Shown here one piece after another: positions 1-7,983 of a DNA stretch of 64,000 nt. Source of the DNA: Alphaproteobacteria bacterium (GTDB lineage: Bacteria > Pseudomonadota > Alphaproteobacteria > Rhodobacterales > Rhodobacteraceae); contig JAAAPD010000069.1 of the NCBI GenBank assembly GCA_009908505.1, forward strand, positions 1 to 64,000, written 5' to 3'. The notes under the pieces are model-generated. The model did no database searches and was not told the origin of the DNA. It worked only from the letters and a program-made list of their open reading frames with translations. The first letter of the stretch is position 1; each line of letters opens with the position of its first letter. A program made the position numbers and the translations under genes.

Positions 1-122
1 TTTATGAAGATAATCCCGCTCAGAACCCTGCGGTCATCGACCCTCGGCTTGCCGTGAGACTTCAGAAAAAAGGGCTCCAGACGCGCCATCTGCGCCTCGC
101 TCAACCAGAAAAGATCAGACAT
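1..122 (-). CDS. IS5-family transposase, N-terminal 40 residues
   Basis: Translation from the ATG at 122 begins MSDLFWLSEAQMARLEPFF and continues through a KSHGKPRVDDRRVLSGI stretch. This is the typical N-terminal helix-turn-helix region (DUF4096-like) of IS5-group transposases. The reading frame is open to the window edge, so whether the element is intact cannot be judged. The catalytic DDE residues lie further downstream and are not visible. Confidence 0.8.
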   Translation of the reverse strand, partial: MSDLFWLSEAQMARLEPFFLKSHGKPRVDDRRVLSGIIFI

Positions 123-185
123 GACACTGCTCCGTTTTGGAGCCGTGAGTCACGCAGCACGCCTGAAATCAATGGGTCCAGACCC
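1..185 (-). mobile_element. IS5-family insertion sequence, one end (cut by the window edge)
   Basis: The stretch holds the 5' end of a minus-strand transposase. Outside it lies a terminal sequence GGGTCCAGACCC at 174-185, read outward on the minus strand as GGGTCTGGACCC, which is a common terminus of IS5-type elements. The element ends against CTAG (185-188). This fits the TA/CTAG target preference of the family. The other end is off the window, so neither the second terminal repeat nor a target duplication can be checked. Confidence 0.7.
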
Positions 186-756
186 TAGGCCGCCTTCTCC
201 AGCAGCGCCTTCGCCTTACCCTCCATCACCAACCGCGCATCCTGATGCGGCTTCGACCGGGCGACGGCCGTGATGCCCTGTACGAAGTCGAACACGCTCT
301 CAGGCGGGCGTTCGGGGCTCAAATCGGTCCACTGGACCGATTTGCAGGACGCCCCTCGCTCCTCGGCGAGCACCGTCTCGACGATCCGCCCCGTTTCCGC
401 CTTCGAGAACCCGCGCTTGCGGAAGAAGTCCTGACGGTCCTCGTCCGACCGCGCGACGATCTTGTCCCGCGCCGCGCGGATGCCGTCGATGAAGGGCGCG
501 GGCGAGGACTCGGCAAAGCGGCTCAGCGCCGGGGCGGCCTCATGGGCGAAGCGGGAGGCGGCGTATTTCGAGTGCCGGATCGTGATCTCCTGGAAATCCT
601 CGACGCCCCTAGGTTGCGGTTCTGGCAGACCGCGCGCAGGTAGAAACTGGCGATGCCGAGCGTCTTGGCACCCATCTCGGAGTTCCAACAATAGAACCCC
701 CGGAAATAGAGGTCGGGCGAGCCGTCGCGCGACGCGGCGGTTTCCCTACCTCGCAC
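185..756 (-). pseudogene. DUF932 family protein, frameshifted and 5'-truncated
   Basis: Two minus-strand frames together match the C-terminal half of DUF932 proteins, which are common on plasmids, integrative elements and phages. The upstream frame (about 756-612) reads SPDLYFRGFYCWNSEMGAKTL and ends with VCQNRNL. The downstream frame (about 611-185) continues with GVEDFQEITIRHSKYAASRF and ends KALLEKAA. The join is near 609-615, where CTAGGGG appears to have lost one base from the usual Asn-Leu-Trp-Gly-Val coding. No matching N-terminal half is seen above 756, so the gene is broken twice. The stop codon TAG sits exactly at the IS boundary. The gene is a decayed remnant of mobile DNA. Confidence 0.7.
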
Positions 757-1088
757 ATATCGGTTATACGAAGATCGATGAGGACGCCAAAGGTCTGGAG
801 GCGGGAGACGGACGTGCTTGTAGGTGCCAGCCCCTGCTCGACCCGGGCCTCAGCCTGGCGGGCTTGGGCGTGAGCGTCGTCGCGGCTTCGGGCCGTCTCA
901 CTCGCGTGAGCCACCCTTTCGTCTGATCTGAACCCGGTAGGCACCGGAGGGGAGCGCGGGTAGATGGAGGCCATTTTCGTGTGCGCTGTGTGTGCAATGA
1001 GTCGCCCGTAGAGGGGCAAATTCGGGGATATTGGGGCGTATTCCAGCGTAGCAGCATCCGCCGCCAACAGTTTGAAGATACACAAAAA
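757..1088. other. Gene-free stretch upstream of dusA
   Basis: No frame here gives a convincing protein. The open frames are shadows without recognisable domains. The last 40 bases become AT-rich (tttgaagatacacaaaaaatg), unlike the GC-rich surroundings. The stretch lies between the broken DUF932 gene and the dusA start and is probably part of a decayed integrated element. It may carry the current dusA promoter. Confidence 0.5.
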
Positions 1089-2075
1089 ATGCAAATAAAT
1101 CAACACGCTAGATTGTCTACGGCCCCTATGATGGACTGGACCGACCGCCATTGCCGGTTCCTGCACCGGGTGATGTCGCGCGAGGTCCTGCTTTATACGG
1201 AGATGGTGACGGCCCCGGCGCTGGTGCGCGGGGGGGCGCGGCACCTGTTGCGGTTCGACGCGGCGGAACATCCTGTCGCCTTGCAGCTAGGCGGGTCGGA
1301 CCCGGCCGAGCTGGCCGAGGCGGCTCGGATGGGCGCGGACGAGGGCTATGACGAGATCAATCTCAATTGCGGCTGTCCCTCGGACCGGGTGCAATCGGGC
1401 ACTTTCGGCGCGGTGCTGATGCGTTCGCCCGACCTGGTGGCCGAGTGCTGTGACGCGATGATCACGGCCCAACCGGCCGAGGTCACGGTGAAATGCCGGA
1501 TCGGCGTGGATGACCAGGACCCCGAAGAGGTGCTGCCTGTGTTCCTGGAGAAAATCCGCGCCGCCGGGGTCGAACGGGTGACCATCCATGCCCGCAAGGC
1601 CTGGCTCCAGGGTCTGTCGCCCAAGGAAAACCGCGATATCCCGCCCCTGGATCATGACCTCGTGCATCGGATGAAAGCGGCCTTCCCGGACCTGCACGTT
1701 TCGATCAATGGCGGCATCGCCGCGCTGGACGAGGCGCGGGCGCATCTGGACCGGGGCCTCGACGGGGTGATGATCGGGCGTGCGGCCTATCACAACCCGG
1801 CCGATATCCTGCTGGACGCGGATCGGGTGATCTTCGGGGGCGCGCCCGGGCCGGATCGGCTGGAGGTGGTCGAGGCGATGCGCCCCCATATCGCCGCGCA
1901 CCTCGCCGAAGGCGGCAAGCTGGCGCAGGTCACGCGGCACATGCTGGGCTTGTTCGCGGGCCGGCCCGGCGCACGGCAATGGCGGCGCGTGCTGTCCGAA
2001 CAGGGCCACCGCGAAGGCGCCGGGCTGGAGGTTCTGGATCACGCGCTCGAGGCCATGGACCGGGCCGCCGCCTGA
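1089..2075 (+). CDS. dusA: tRNA-dihydrouridine synthase A
   Basis: FMN-dependent reductase that makes dihydrouridine in the D-loop of tRNA. The 328 residues match the usual DusA length. The N-terminus carries LSTAPMMDWTDRHCRFLHR, followed by INLNCGCPSDRVQSG with the active-site Cys, VTVKCRIGVDD, and the FMN-phosphate region SINGGIAA and GVMIGRAAYHNP. A longer upstream frame exists, but the ATG at 1089 gives the family N-terminus. The first about 12 codons (CAA ATA AAT CAA CAC GCT AGA TTG) are AT-rich and use codons rare in the rest of the window. The 5' end of dusA is a known integration site for prophages and islands, so these codons may come from an integrated element. Confidence 0.95.
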   Translation: MQINQHARLSTAPMMDWTDRHCRFLHRVMSREVLLYTEMVTAPALVRGGARHLLRFDAAEHPVALQLGGSDPAELAEAARMGADEGYDEINLNCGCPSDRVQSGTFGAVLMRSPDLVAECCDAMITAQPAEVTVKCRIGVDDQDPEEVLPVFLEKIRAAGVERVTIHARKAWLQGLSPKENRDIPPLDHDLVHRMKAAFPDLHVSINGGIAALDEARAHLDRGLDGVMIGRAAYHNPADILLDADRVIFGGAPGPDRLEVVEAMRPHIAAHLAEGGKLAQVTRHMLGLFAGRPGARQWRRVLSEQGHREGAGLEVLDHALEAMDRAAA

Positions 2076-2220
2076 CTGCTTGGACCGCCCCTTGATCCGC
2101 GCTATCTACCCGGCCAAAGCACGGCCCGCAGCGCGAGATTGCCCTGTGACGGGGATGAGCGCGACAAGGGCGCGCGGCGCCGGCCCATGATCGGGGCAGG
2201 GAACAGAAGCTGGAGGGACC

Positions 2221-3039
2221 ATGCCCGAATTGACACTGTTGCTGGGCATGGGGGCCATGCTGCTGGTCATCGGGGCCTTTGCCGGCGTCCTGGCCGGTTT
2301 GCTGGGCGTGGGCGGCGGCATCATCCTCGTGCCGGCCTTCTACTATGCCTTTGCCGGGCTGGGCTATGACAGCCCGCAGCTGATGCAGATGTGCCTGGCG
2401 ACCTCGCTGGCCACGATCATCGTGACTTCGATCCGCTCGGTGCTCAGCCACAACCGCAAGGGCGCGGTGGATTGGGCCATCCTGCGCGGCTGGGGGCCGG
2501 GCATCGCCCTGGGCGCGGTGATCGGTGTCGCCGTGGCGGCACAGCTGCGCTCGGACGTGTTGCAGGCGATCTTCGGCGGGCTTGCCGTCTGCGTCGCGCT
2601 CTACATGACCCTTGGAAACAGCGCCTGGCGGCTGGGGCAGGCCATGCCGACCGGGCCGGTCAAGTGGCTGCTGGCCCAGCTGATGGGGCTGTTGTCGGTG
2701 TTGATGGGCATCGGTGGCGGCAGTTTCGGCGTGCCGGTGATGACGCTATACGGCAAGCCGATCCACAAGGCCGTGGCCACCGCCGCCGGGTTCGGCGTGA
2801 TCATCGCCGTGCCCTCGGTGCTGGGTTTCCTTCTGATGGACATGGCCGTGGCGCCGCCGCTGTCACTGGGGGCGGTGAACCTGCCGGCCTTCGGCCTGGT
2901 CATTGCCATGACGCTGATCACCGCGCCCTGGGGGGCGGCGCTGGCGCATCGGCTGGACCCCAAGCCGCTCAAGCGGGTCTTCGGGGTGTTCCTGATGCTC
3001 GTGGCGCTGAACATGTTGCGCAAGGCTCTGGGCTGGTAG
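2221..3039 (+). CDS. TauE/SafE-family sulfite/organic-anion exporter
   Basis: Inner-membrane protein of 272 residues with about eight predicted helices. The duplicated family signature is present as GVLAGLLGVGGGIILVPAF near residue 21 and LLSVLMGIGGGSFGVPVM near residue 158. Members export sulfite, sulfoacetate or related anions, or import sulfonates; the substrate cannot be read from the sequence. A good ribosome site (ctggagggacc) precedes the ATG. The next gene starts four bases after the stop, so the two are probably cotranscribed. Confidence 0.9.
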   Translation: MPELTLLLGMGAMLLVIGAFAGVLAGLLGVGGGIILVPAFYYAFAGLGYDSPQLMQMCLATSLATIIVTSIRSVLSHNRKGAVDWAILRGWGPGIALGAVIGVAVAAQLRSDVLQAIFGGLAVCVALYMTLGNSAWRLGQAMPTGPVKWLLAQLMGLLSVLMGIGGGSFGVPVMTLYGKPIHKAVATAAGFGVIIAVPSVLGFLLMDMAVAPPLSLGAVNLPAFGLVIAMTLITAPWGAALAHRLDPKPLKRVFGVFLMLVALNMLRKALGW

Positions 3040-3043
3040 GGGC

Positions 3044-3760
3044 ATGATCGACGGGCGTGGATACCAGGTGCTGCGCGACCTGCCGGGCCTGCGCGACTGG
3101 GCCGACGCGGCGCGGTCGGTGGGCGAAATCCTGCTCGATGACCAGGCGCTGCGTGATCGCTGGCTGCGCCATGACAAGACCTGGTTCGTCGGGGTCGATG
3201 TCCTGCCCAATGATCCCGATGGCAGCATCGGCGGGGTGCCTCTGCCGCACAGGCTGCGCGGCATCTGGCCCGGGCGCTGGCACACGGCGCAGCTGTCGGC
3301 GATTTATCCCGGCTATCCGGGCCGTGATCCGGGCGAAAGCGAGGCCGCACACCGGTTCCGACGCGACCGCTGCGGCGCCCATGTTGACGGTCTGCACCTC
3401 GAGCACGGGCGGCGCATCCTGCGCGAGCCGCATGCCTTCGTGCTGGGTGTCAGCCTGTCGGATGTGGGGCAAAGTCCGCTGGTCATCTGGGAGGGCAGCC
3501 ACGAGATCATGCGGGATGCCCTGGCCGGGACGGCCATGGGTGGCGACGTGACCGAGGCCTACAAGGCCGCCCGCGCCGAGGTGTTCGCGCGCTGCGAGGC
3601 GGTGCCGATGGATCTGCGGCTGGGCGAGGCGGTGTTGATGCACAGGCTGGCGGTGCATGGTATTGCCCCCTGGCAGGGCGAAGAAGAGGACCCGCGCCTA
3701 ATGGCCTATTTCCGCCCACAATTCGCCGAGGCCCGGGACTGGACCGAACGCCGTCCCTAG
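3044..3760 (+). CDS. Possible Fe(II)/2-oxoglutarate-dependent dioxygenase-like protein
   Basis: A 238-residue protein that I do not recognise as a named enzyme. It has an HxD pair (GAHVDGLHLEHG, His113/Asp115) and a distal His205 (RLAVHGIAPW) followed by Arg residues (DPRLMAYFRP). This spacing is expected for the facial triad and co-substrate Arg of the cupin-fold dioxygenases (phytanoyl-CoA hydroxylase-like). That assignment is an inference from motif order. It starts four bases after the exporter gene. Its TAG stop shares the palindrome CTAG (3757-3760) with the stop of the convergent DUF1289 gene. Confidence 0.6.
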   Translation: MIDGRGYQVLRDLPGLRDWADAARSVGEILLDDQALRDRWLRHDKTWFVGVDVLPNDPDGSIGGVPLPHRLRGIWPGRWHTAQLSAIYPGYPGRDPGESEAAHRFRRDRCGAHVDGLHLEHGRRILREPHAFVLGVSLSDVGQSPLVIWEGSHEIMRDALAGTAMGGDVTEAYKAARAEVFARCEAVPMDLRLGEAVLMHRLAVHGIAPWQGEEEDPRLMAYFRPQFAEARDWTERRP

Positions 3761-4002
3761 CGCTTGAGCCGCGCCGCGCGGCCGCCGCGGCGGACCTTGA
3801 GCAGTTTGGCCCGCTCCGGCAACTCATCCATGATGGCGCGGCGGTCTTCGGGCGTCATACGCGCCCAGCTGCCGATTTCCTCGATCGAGCGATGACAGCC
3901 GGTGCAGATCCGCGCCTCGGGATGGATCACGCAGACCTTGATGCAGGGGCTTTCGATCTCCGTCCGCGTCCAGATGTGATCGGTCCGTTCCGGCCTGGTC
4001 AT
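3757..4002 (-). CDS. DUF1289 domain protein
   Basis: An 81-residue protein with the family signature SPCIKVCVIHPEARICTGCHRS. Cys20, Cys24, Cys33 and Cys36 probably bind zinc. EIGSWARMTPEDRRAIMDEL follows and the tail is basic. The function of the family is unknown. The start ATG overlaps the ruvX stop as ATGA, so translation is probably coupled, and the gene is the last of ccmI-ruvX-DUF1289. Confidence 0.9.
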   Translation of the reverse strand: MTRPERTDHIWTRTEIESPCIKVCVIHPEARICTGCHRSIEEIGSWARMTPEDRRAIMDELPERAKLLKVRRGGRAARLKR

Positions 4003-4475
4003 GATCCCGCCCTGATGTTGCGCATGCGATCCAGCATGCCTTGCAGGATAACACCGGCGGCGACGTGGTCTATGACCTCTGCGCGACGTTTTCGTGTCGC
4101 ATCCGCCTCTAACAGGGCCCGTTCGGCGGCCACGGTAGACAATCTTTCATCCCAGTAGGTGATCGGCAGGTCGATCAGGCGCGAGAGGTTCCGTGCGAAG
4201 GCGCGGGTGGATTGGGCGCGCGGGCCTTCGGTGCCGTCCATGTTGCGCGGCAGCCCCAGGACCAGCCCGCCCACCTGGCGCTTGGCGGCGATCGCCAGAA
4301 GCGCCTCGGCGTCCAGGGTGAATTTCCTGCGCTTGATGGTTTCCAGCGGGGTGGCGACCGTGTGGAGGCTGTCGCTGACCGCCACGCCGATGGTCTTGGT
4401 GCCCAGGTCAAGCCCGGCAAGCGGGCGCATGGCGGGCAGGGCGGCGACGAAATCCTCGGGGGTTTCGTGGATCAT
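3999..4475 (-). CDS. ruvX: YqgF/RuvX-type putative pre-16S rRNA nuclease / Holliday junction resolvase
   Basis: A 158-residue RNase H-fold protein. The acidic catalytic set is visible: Asp23 in LAGLDLGTKTIGVAVSD, Glu110 in YWDERLST and Asp136 in VIDHVAAGVIL. LVLGLPRNMDGTEG is a further family motif. E. coli YqgF has been linked to 16S rRNA 5'-end processing, and the family is also annotated as a resolvase. The start at 4475 is chosen because it overlaps the ccmI stop as ATGA and gives the standard length; the longer upstream frame lies inside ccmI. Confidence 0.92.
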   Translation of the reverse strand: MIHETPEDFVAALPAMRPLAGLDLGTKTIGVAVSDSLHTVATPLETIKRRKFTLDAEALLAIAAKRQVGGLVLGLPRNMDGTEGPRAQSTRAFARNLSRLIDLPITYWDERLSTVAAERALLEADATRKRRAEVIDHVAAGVILQGMLDRMRNIRAGS

Positions 4476-5926
4476 TCGGCCACGCCGGCGGCGCGGGCGG
4501 CGCTGCGGATCGTGTCGACGGCCTGCTCGGACGAAGCGAAAACCTCCTGTGCCTCGCCCCAGATCGCCGCGGCCCGTTCGGTTTCGCCCAACACGCCCAG
4601 GGCGCGGATCAGCTGCGCCCATTCGTCGGGCGTGCCGCCCTCGTTGGCCAGCCGTTCGGAAAGGGACGACACCATGCCACCGATCATCGCGGTGCGGTCC
4701 TCTTCGGACATGTCCTGGGCGGCGGCCATATCGGCGGCAGAGGGCCCGCGGGTCTGGGTCTCGGGCAGGGTGTAGTCCTTGCCGGCCAGCCAGGCCACGT
4801 CCTCGATCTGGCCGGCAGCCATGGTGTAGTGCAGGGTGCCCGGCGTTCCGGTTTCGATCACGCGCCGGTAGAAATTGAAGGCGCGGTCCGGCCGTTCCGT
4901 CTGATAATACAGCAGCCCCGCGTAATAGAGCGCGGCCGGATTGCCCTCGTCACGCTGCAACAGGCGCACGGCGATGGTTTCGGCCTCGGGCGTGACGACG
5001 CCCCCCGCGGCGCTGACCAGGTAATCCAGCAGGTCCGCGAAGTCGGCAGGCACGGCGTTTTCGCCCACCGCGGCGAGATAGCGTTCCTGCGCGCGGGCGG
5101 CGGCCTGGAAATGGCCGATCGAGCGGGCATCCAGAGCCATGGCCTGCCAAAGGTCGGTGCGGGCATCGCGATCCGCGGCCACCTGCCCGATCTGGGCCTG
5201 CAGGTCCGGGCTGACCGCGCCGTCATCGGCAATGAACCGGTAGAAGGCCAGCCGGTAGCGGTCGGTCTCGGTGGCCTCGGCACCCTTGAGGGCGATGACT
5301 CGGGTCTGTGCCTCTGCCGCCCTCTCGAAATTCAGAAGGCGGCCCTCGTTGTCGGCCAGCAATTGCCAGCCGTTCAGGTCGTCGGGCCGGGTCGGGACGA
5401 TCTGGCGCAGGCGTTCGATCATCTCGCGCACGTCCTCGCCGACCTGGGCCGTCGCGGCGATCTTGTCGGTGATGCGGGCTTCGGCCTCGCGCTGGGTCGG
5501 GCGGGCCTGGCGCAGTTCCTCGGCGCGCAGCAGGCGTTCCGAGCGCGGCTGGTCCGCATAGCCCGGCACGCCCAGTTCGGCATAGCCCCAGACGCCGGCC
5601 CCGGCGATACCCAGAACGGTGACGACCGCCAGCGCGCGGTTCAGCCCCCGTGGCGCTTCGCCCGTGGCCCGCACGCCGGCCTTGTCGGCGGCCAGCAGGC
5701 GGCGCGCGATCTCGGTGCGGGTACGCTCGGCCTCTTCGGCGTTCAGCACGCCGCGCGCCAGGTCGCGATCGACCTCTTCGAGCTGGGACTTGTAGATGTC
5801 GACATCGCTCACCTCGCTGTCGTCGCCATTCGAAAGGCGGCGGATCAGAGGGGCGACAAGCGCGGCGAGGGTAAAGGCGACCAGGACGGCGACCGCAACC
5901 CAGAATATCCAGGGGTTCTGTTCCAT
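4472..5926 (-). CDS. ccmI: c-type cytochrome biogenesis protein CcmI
   Basis: A 484-residue inner-membrane protein of the system I heme-ligation machinery, which presents apocytochrome c to the CcmFH ligase. The N-terminus (MEQNPWIFWVAVAVLVAF) is a first membrane helix at residues 7-28. A cytoplasmic leucine-zipper-like loop (YKSQLEEVDRDLARGVL) follows, then a second helix around 97-115. The remainder is a periplasmic TPR-rich region, as in two-helix CcmI proteins. The ATG at 5926 is chosen because the helix begins there. No other ccm genes are in the window. It leads the ruvX-DUF1289 operon and is divergent from soxB. Confidence 0.93.
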   Translation of the reverse strand: MEQNPWIFWVAVAVLVAFTLAALVAPLIRRLSNGDDSEVSDVDIYKSQLEEVDRDLARGVLNAEEAERTRTEIARRLLAADKAGVRATGEAPRGLNRALAVVTVLGIAGAGVWGYAELGVPGYADQPRSERLLRAEELRQARPTQREAEARITDKIAATAQVGEDVREMIERLRQIVPTRPDDLNGWQLLADNEGRLLNFERAAEAQTRVIALKGAEATETDRYRLAFYRFIADDGAVSPDLQAQIGQVAADRDARTDLWQAMALDARSIGHFQAAARAQERYLAAVGENAVPADFADLLDYLVSAAGGVVTPEAETIAVRLLQRDEGNPAALYYAGLLYYQTERPDRAFNFYRRVIETGTPGTLHYTMAAGQIEDVAWLAGKDYTLPETQTRGPSAADMAAAQDMSEEDRTAMIGGMVSSLSERLANEGGTPDEWAQLIRALGVLGETERAAAIWGEAQEVFASSEQAVDTIRSAARAAGVAE

Positions 5927-5954
5927 TACGCGCCCGATGTAGCCTGTGCCGCGT

Positions 5955-5988
5955 CGCGAAAAAAGACCTTCCGCGCCGCTTTTTCGCG
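5955..5988. promoter_or_regulatory. Inverted repeat between divergent ccmI and soxB
   Basis: CGCGAAAAAAG at 5955-5965 faces CTTTTTCGCG at 5979-5988 with a 13-bp loop. The match is near perfect, with one base bulged in the A/T run. It lies in the 184-bp region between the divergent starts. It could be an operator or an RNA hairpin in the soxB leader; no known regulator site is recognised. Confidence 0.35.
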
Positions 5989-6110
5989 GCAATTTGACCT
6001 CCGGTGTCAGGCTTGTCGGAAACGCGCATCCAAATGCCGCCGTGGGTATCCTTGAACTACGGGCCATGTATCAAAACCATGACCAGACGATTCCACGCGA
6101 GAGTGAGCCT

Positions 6111-7355
6111 ATGAGACGCTTTTCCGCCTTTGCCATCGCCCGAGAGGCCGCCCGCCACCATTCCGGCTGGGAACGGCACTGGCGCTCGCCCAGCCCCAAG
6201 AAACATTATGATGCGATCATCATCGGCGCAGGCGGGCACGGGCTGGCCACCGCCTATCACCTGGGCAAGGATCACGGCATCACCAATGTCGCGGTGCTGG
6301 AAAAGGGCTGGCTGGGTGGCGGCAATACCGGCCGCAACACCACGATCATCCGGTCCAACTACCTGCAGGACCCGTCGGCGGCGATTTACGAAAAGGCGCG
6401 CAGCCTCTACGAGACCCTCAGCCAGGACCTGAACTACAACGTGATGTACAGCCCCCGCGGGGTTATCATGCTGGCCCAGACCGAGCACGAGGTGCGCGGC
6501 TACCTGCGCACCGCCCATGCCAACGCGCTGCAGGGGGTGCAGACGGAATTCATCGGCCCCCAGCGGGTCAAGGAACTTGTGCCGATCATCAACCTCGACG
6601 GGCCGCGCTACCCGGTTCTGGGCGGGCTGTGGCAGGCCCGTGCCGGCACCGCGCGCCATGACGCCGTGGCCTGGGGCTATGCCCGGGCCTGTTCCGACAT
6701 GGGCATGGACATCATTCAGAAATGCGAGGTCACCGGCATCAAGCGCGAGGGCGGCAAGGTCACCGGCGTGGAAACCACGCTGGGCGATATCGGCTGCACC
6801 AAGCTGGGCATCGTCGTGGCGGGGCATTCAGGCGTGATGGCCGAAAAGGCCGGTTTCCGCCTGCCGATCGAGAGCGTTTCCCTGCAGGCGCTGGTGTCCG
6901 AGCCGATCAAGCCCTGCATGGACGTGGTGGTGATGGCCAACACGGTGCATGGCTACATGTCCCAGTCCGACAAGGGCGAAATGGTGATCGGCGGCGGCAC
7001 CGACGGCTATATCAACTACACCCAGCGCGGCGCCTTCCACCATGCCGAGGAAACCGTGCGCGCCCTGGTCGAAACCTTTCCGATGATCAGCCGCCTGAAG
7101 ATGCTGCGGCAATGGGGCGGGATCGTGGACGTCACCGGCGACCGATCCCCCATCCTGTCGAAAACCCCGGTCGAGGGCGTCTTCGTCAATTGCGGCTGGG
7201 GCACCGGTGGGTTCAAGGCCATTCCCGGATCGGGCTTTGCCATGGCCGAGCTGATGGCCAAGGGACATTCGCCTTTGACCGATGAATTCAGCATGTGGCG
7301 CTTCCGCGAGGGCAAGTTCATCGATGAATCAGTCGCCGCGGGGGTGGCGCACTGA
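6111..7355 (+). CDS. soxB: Sarcosine oxidase subunit beta
   Basis: FAD/FMN-binding subunit of heterotetrameric sarcosine oxidase, which demethylates sarcosine to glycine with H2O2 and, with tetrahydrofolate, 5,10-methylene-THF. The protein has 414 residues. The dinucleotide fold is YDAIIIGAGGHGLATAYHLG (GAGGHG at 39-44). His183 in GTARHDAVAWGYARA is the likely counterpart of the histidine that carries covalent FMN in studied beta subunits. The C-terminal flavin motif is CGWGTGGFKAIPGSG. The start at 6111 gives the standard N-terminus MRRFSAFAIAREAARH. It is followed at 298 bp by soxD, with an antisense small ORF in between. Confidence 0.95.
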   Translation: MRRFSAFAIAREAARHHSGWERHWRSPSPKKHYDAIIIGAGGHGLATAYHLGKDHGITNVAVLEKGWLGGGNTGRNTTIIRSNYLQDPSAAIYEKARSLYETLSQDLNYNVMYSPRGVIMLAQTEHEVRGYLRTAHANALQGVQTEFIGPQRVKELVPIINLDGPRYPVLGGLWQARAGTARHDAVAWGYARACSDMGMDIIQKCEVTGIKREGGKVTGVETTLGDIGCTKLGIVVAGHSGVMAEKAGFRLPIESVSLQALVSEPIKPCMDVVVMANTVHGYMSQSDKGEMVIGGGTDGYINYTQRGAFHHAEETVRALVETFPMISRLKMLRQWGGIVDVTGDRSPILSKTPVEGVFVNCGWGTGGFKAIPGSGFAMAELMAKGHSPLTDEFSMWRFREGKFIDESVAAGVAH

Positions 7356-7399
7356 TGGAGACGCAGAGGACAGTCATACAGCCGGCATTGGCCGACCAC

Positions 7400-7606
7400 T
7401 CACCCCATCATGTGGGGTTCGTTCATGCCCCCGTGGGCGCCGGGCCGATGACTCGCACGGTCACGCTCGGCCGCCAATTCGGCGCTGGCCGGTGGAGCCT
7501 GCCGCAGATCATGCCGGAGAACGGTTGTTTTCTTGCGCCATTCGTACAGGGCCAGTCCGGCCCCGATGACGAAAAGCGTGATGATCGAAAATGTAACCCA
7601 AAACAT
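7400..7606 (-). CDS. Small single-helix membrane protein antisense within the sox operon (tentative)
   Basis: A 68-residue reading frame that starts MFWVTFSIITLFVIGAGLAL, a clear hydrophobic helix followed by YEWRKKTT. This positive-inside flank suggests an N-out, C-in inner-membrane protein. The tail is charged and polar. It fills most of the 298-bp gap between soxB and soxD on the opposite strand. The gap itself and the strong helix argue for a real gene. The lack of a good ribosome site and the antisense position argue against. No function is recognised. Confidence 0.45.
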   Translation of the reverse strand: MFWVTFSIITLFVIGAGLALYEWRKKTTVLRHDLRQAPPASAELAAERDRASHRPGAHGGMNEPHMMG

Positions 7607-7653
7607 GACTCGAAAATGGATATGACGGCCATGGTTTTCAAGGGAGTTCGGAA

Positions 7654-7983
7654 ATGCTGATCCTGACATGCCCCTGTTGCGGCGTCACCGGCGAAGAGAC
7701 CGAGTTTCACGCCGGCGGCGAGGCGCATCTGACGCGCCATGGTCCCGGCTCGTCCGATGACGATTTCGAGAACTATCTCTTTCTGCGCGAGAACCCGCGC
7801 GGCGTGCATTTCGAACGCTGGCGCCATGTGAATGGCTGCGGCAAGTGGTTCCACGCCGCCCGCGACACGGCGACGCTCGAGGTTTTCGGCACCTATTCCG
7901 CCCAGACCACCGAGCCGCCGCAAGACATCATAGACGCCATCACGGCCAAGCGCCCCGGCTGGTCCTGGAGGGAATTCAAGTGA
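7654..7983 (+). CDS. soxD: Sarcosine oxidase subunit delta
   Basis: Small zinc-binding structural subunit of heterotetrameric sarcosine oxidase, 109 residues, within the normal range. The zinc site is readable as Cys6 and Cys9 in LTCPCCGVTGEE with His58 and Cys62 in RHVNGCGKWFH. The C-terminus (KRPGWSWREFK) is typical. The stop TGA overlaps the GTG start of soxA (GTGA, 7980-7983). Confidence 0.95.
   Translation: MLILTCPCCGVTGEETEFHAGGEAHLTRHGPGSSDDDFENYLFLRENPRGVHFERWRHVNGCGKWFHAARDTATLEVFGTYSAQTTEPPQDIIDAITAKRPGWSWREFK

Noticed and set aside
609-1271. 220-codon minus-strand frame over the dusA upstream region
   Set aside because: It runs antisense into dusA and shows no family; only its short overlap with the DUF932 remnant is meaningful.
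4829-6055. 408-codon plus-strand frame
   Set aside because: Antisense to ccmI, which has full domain support.
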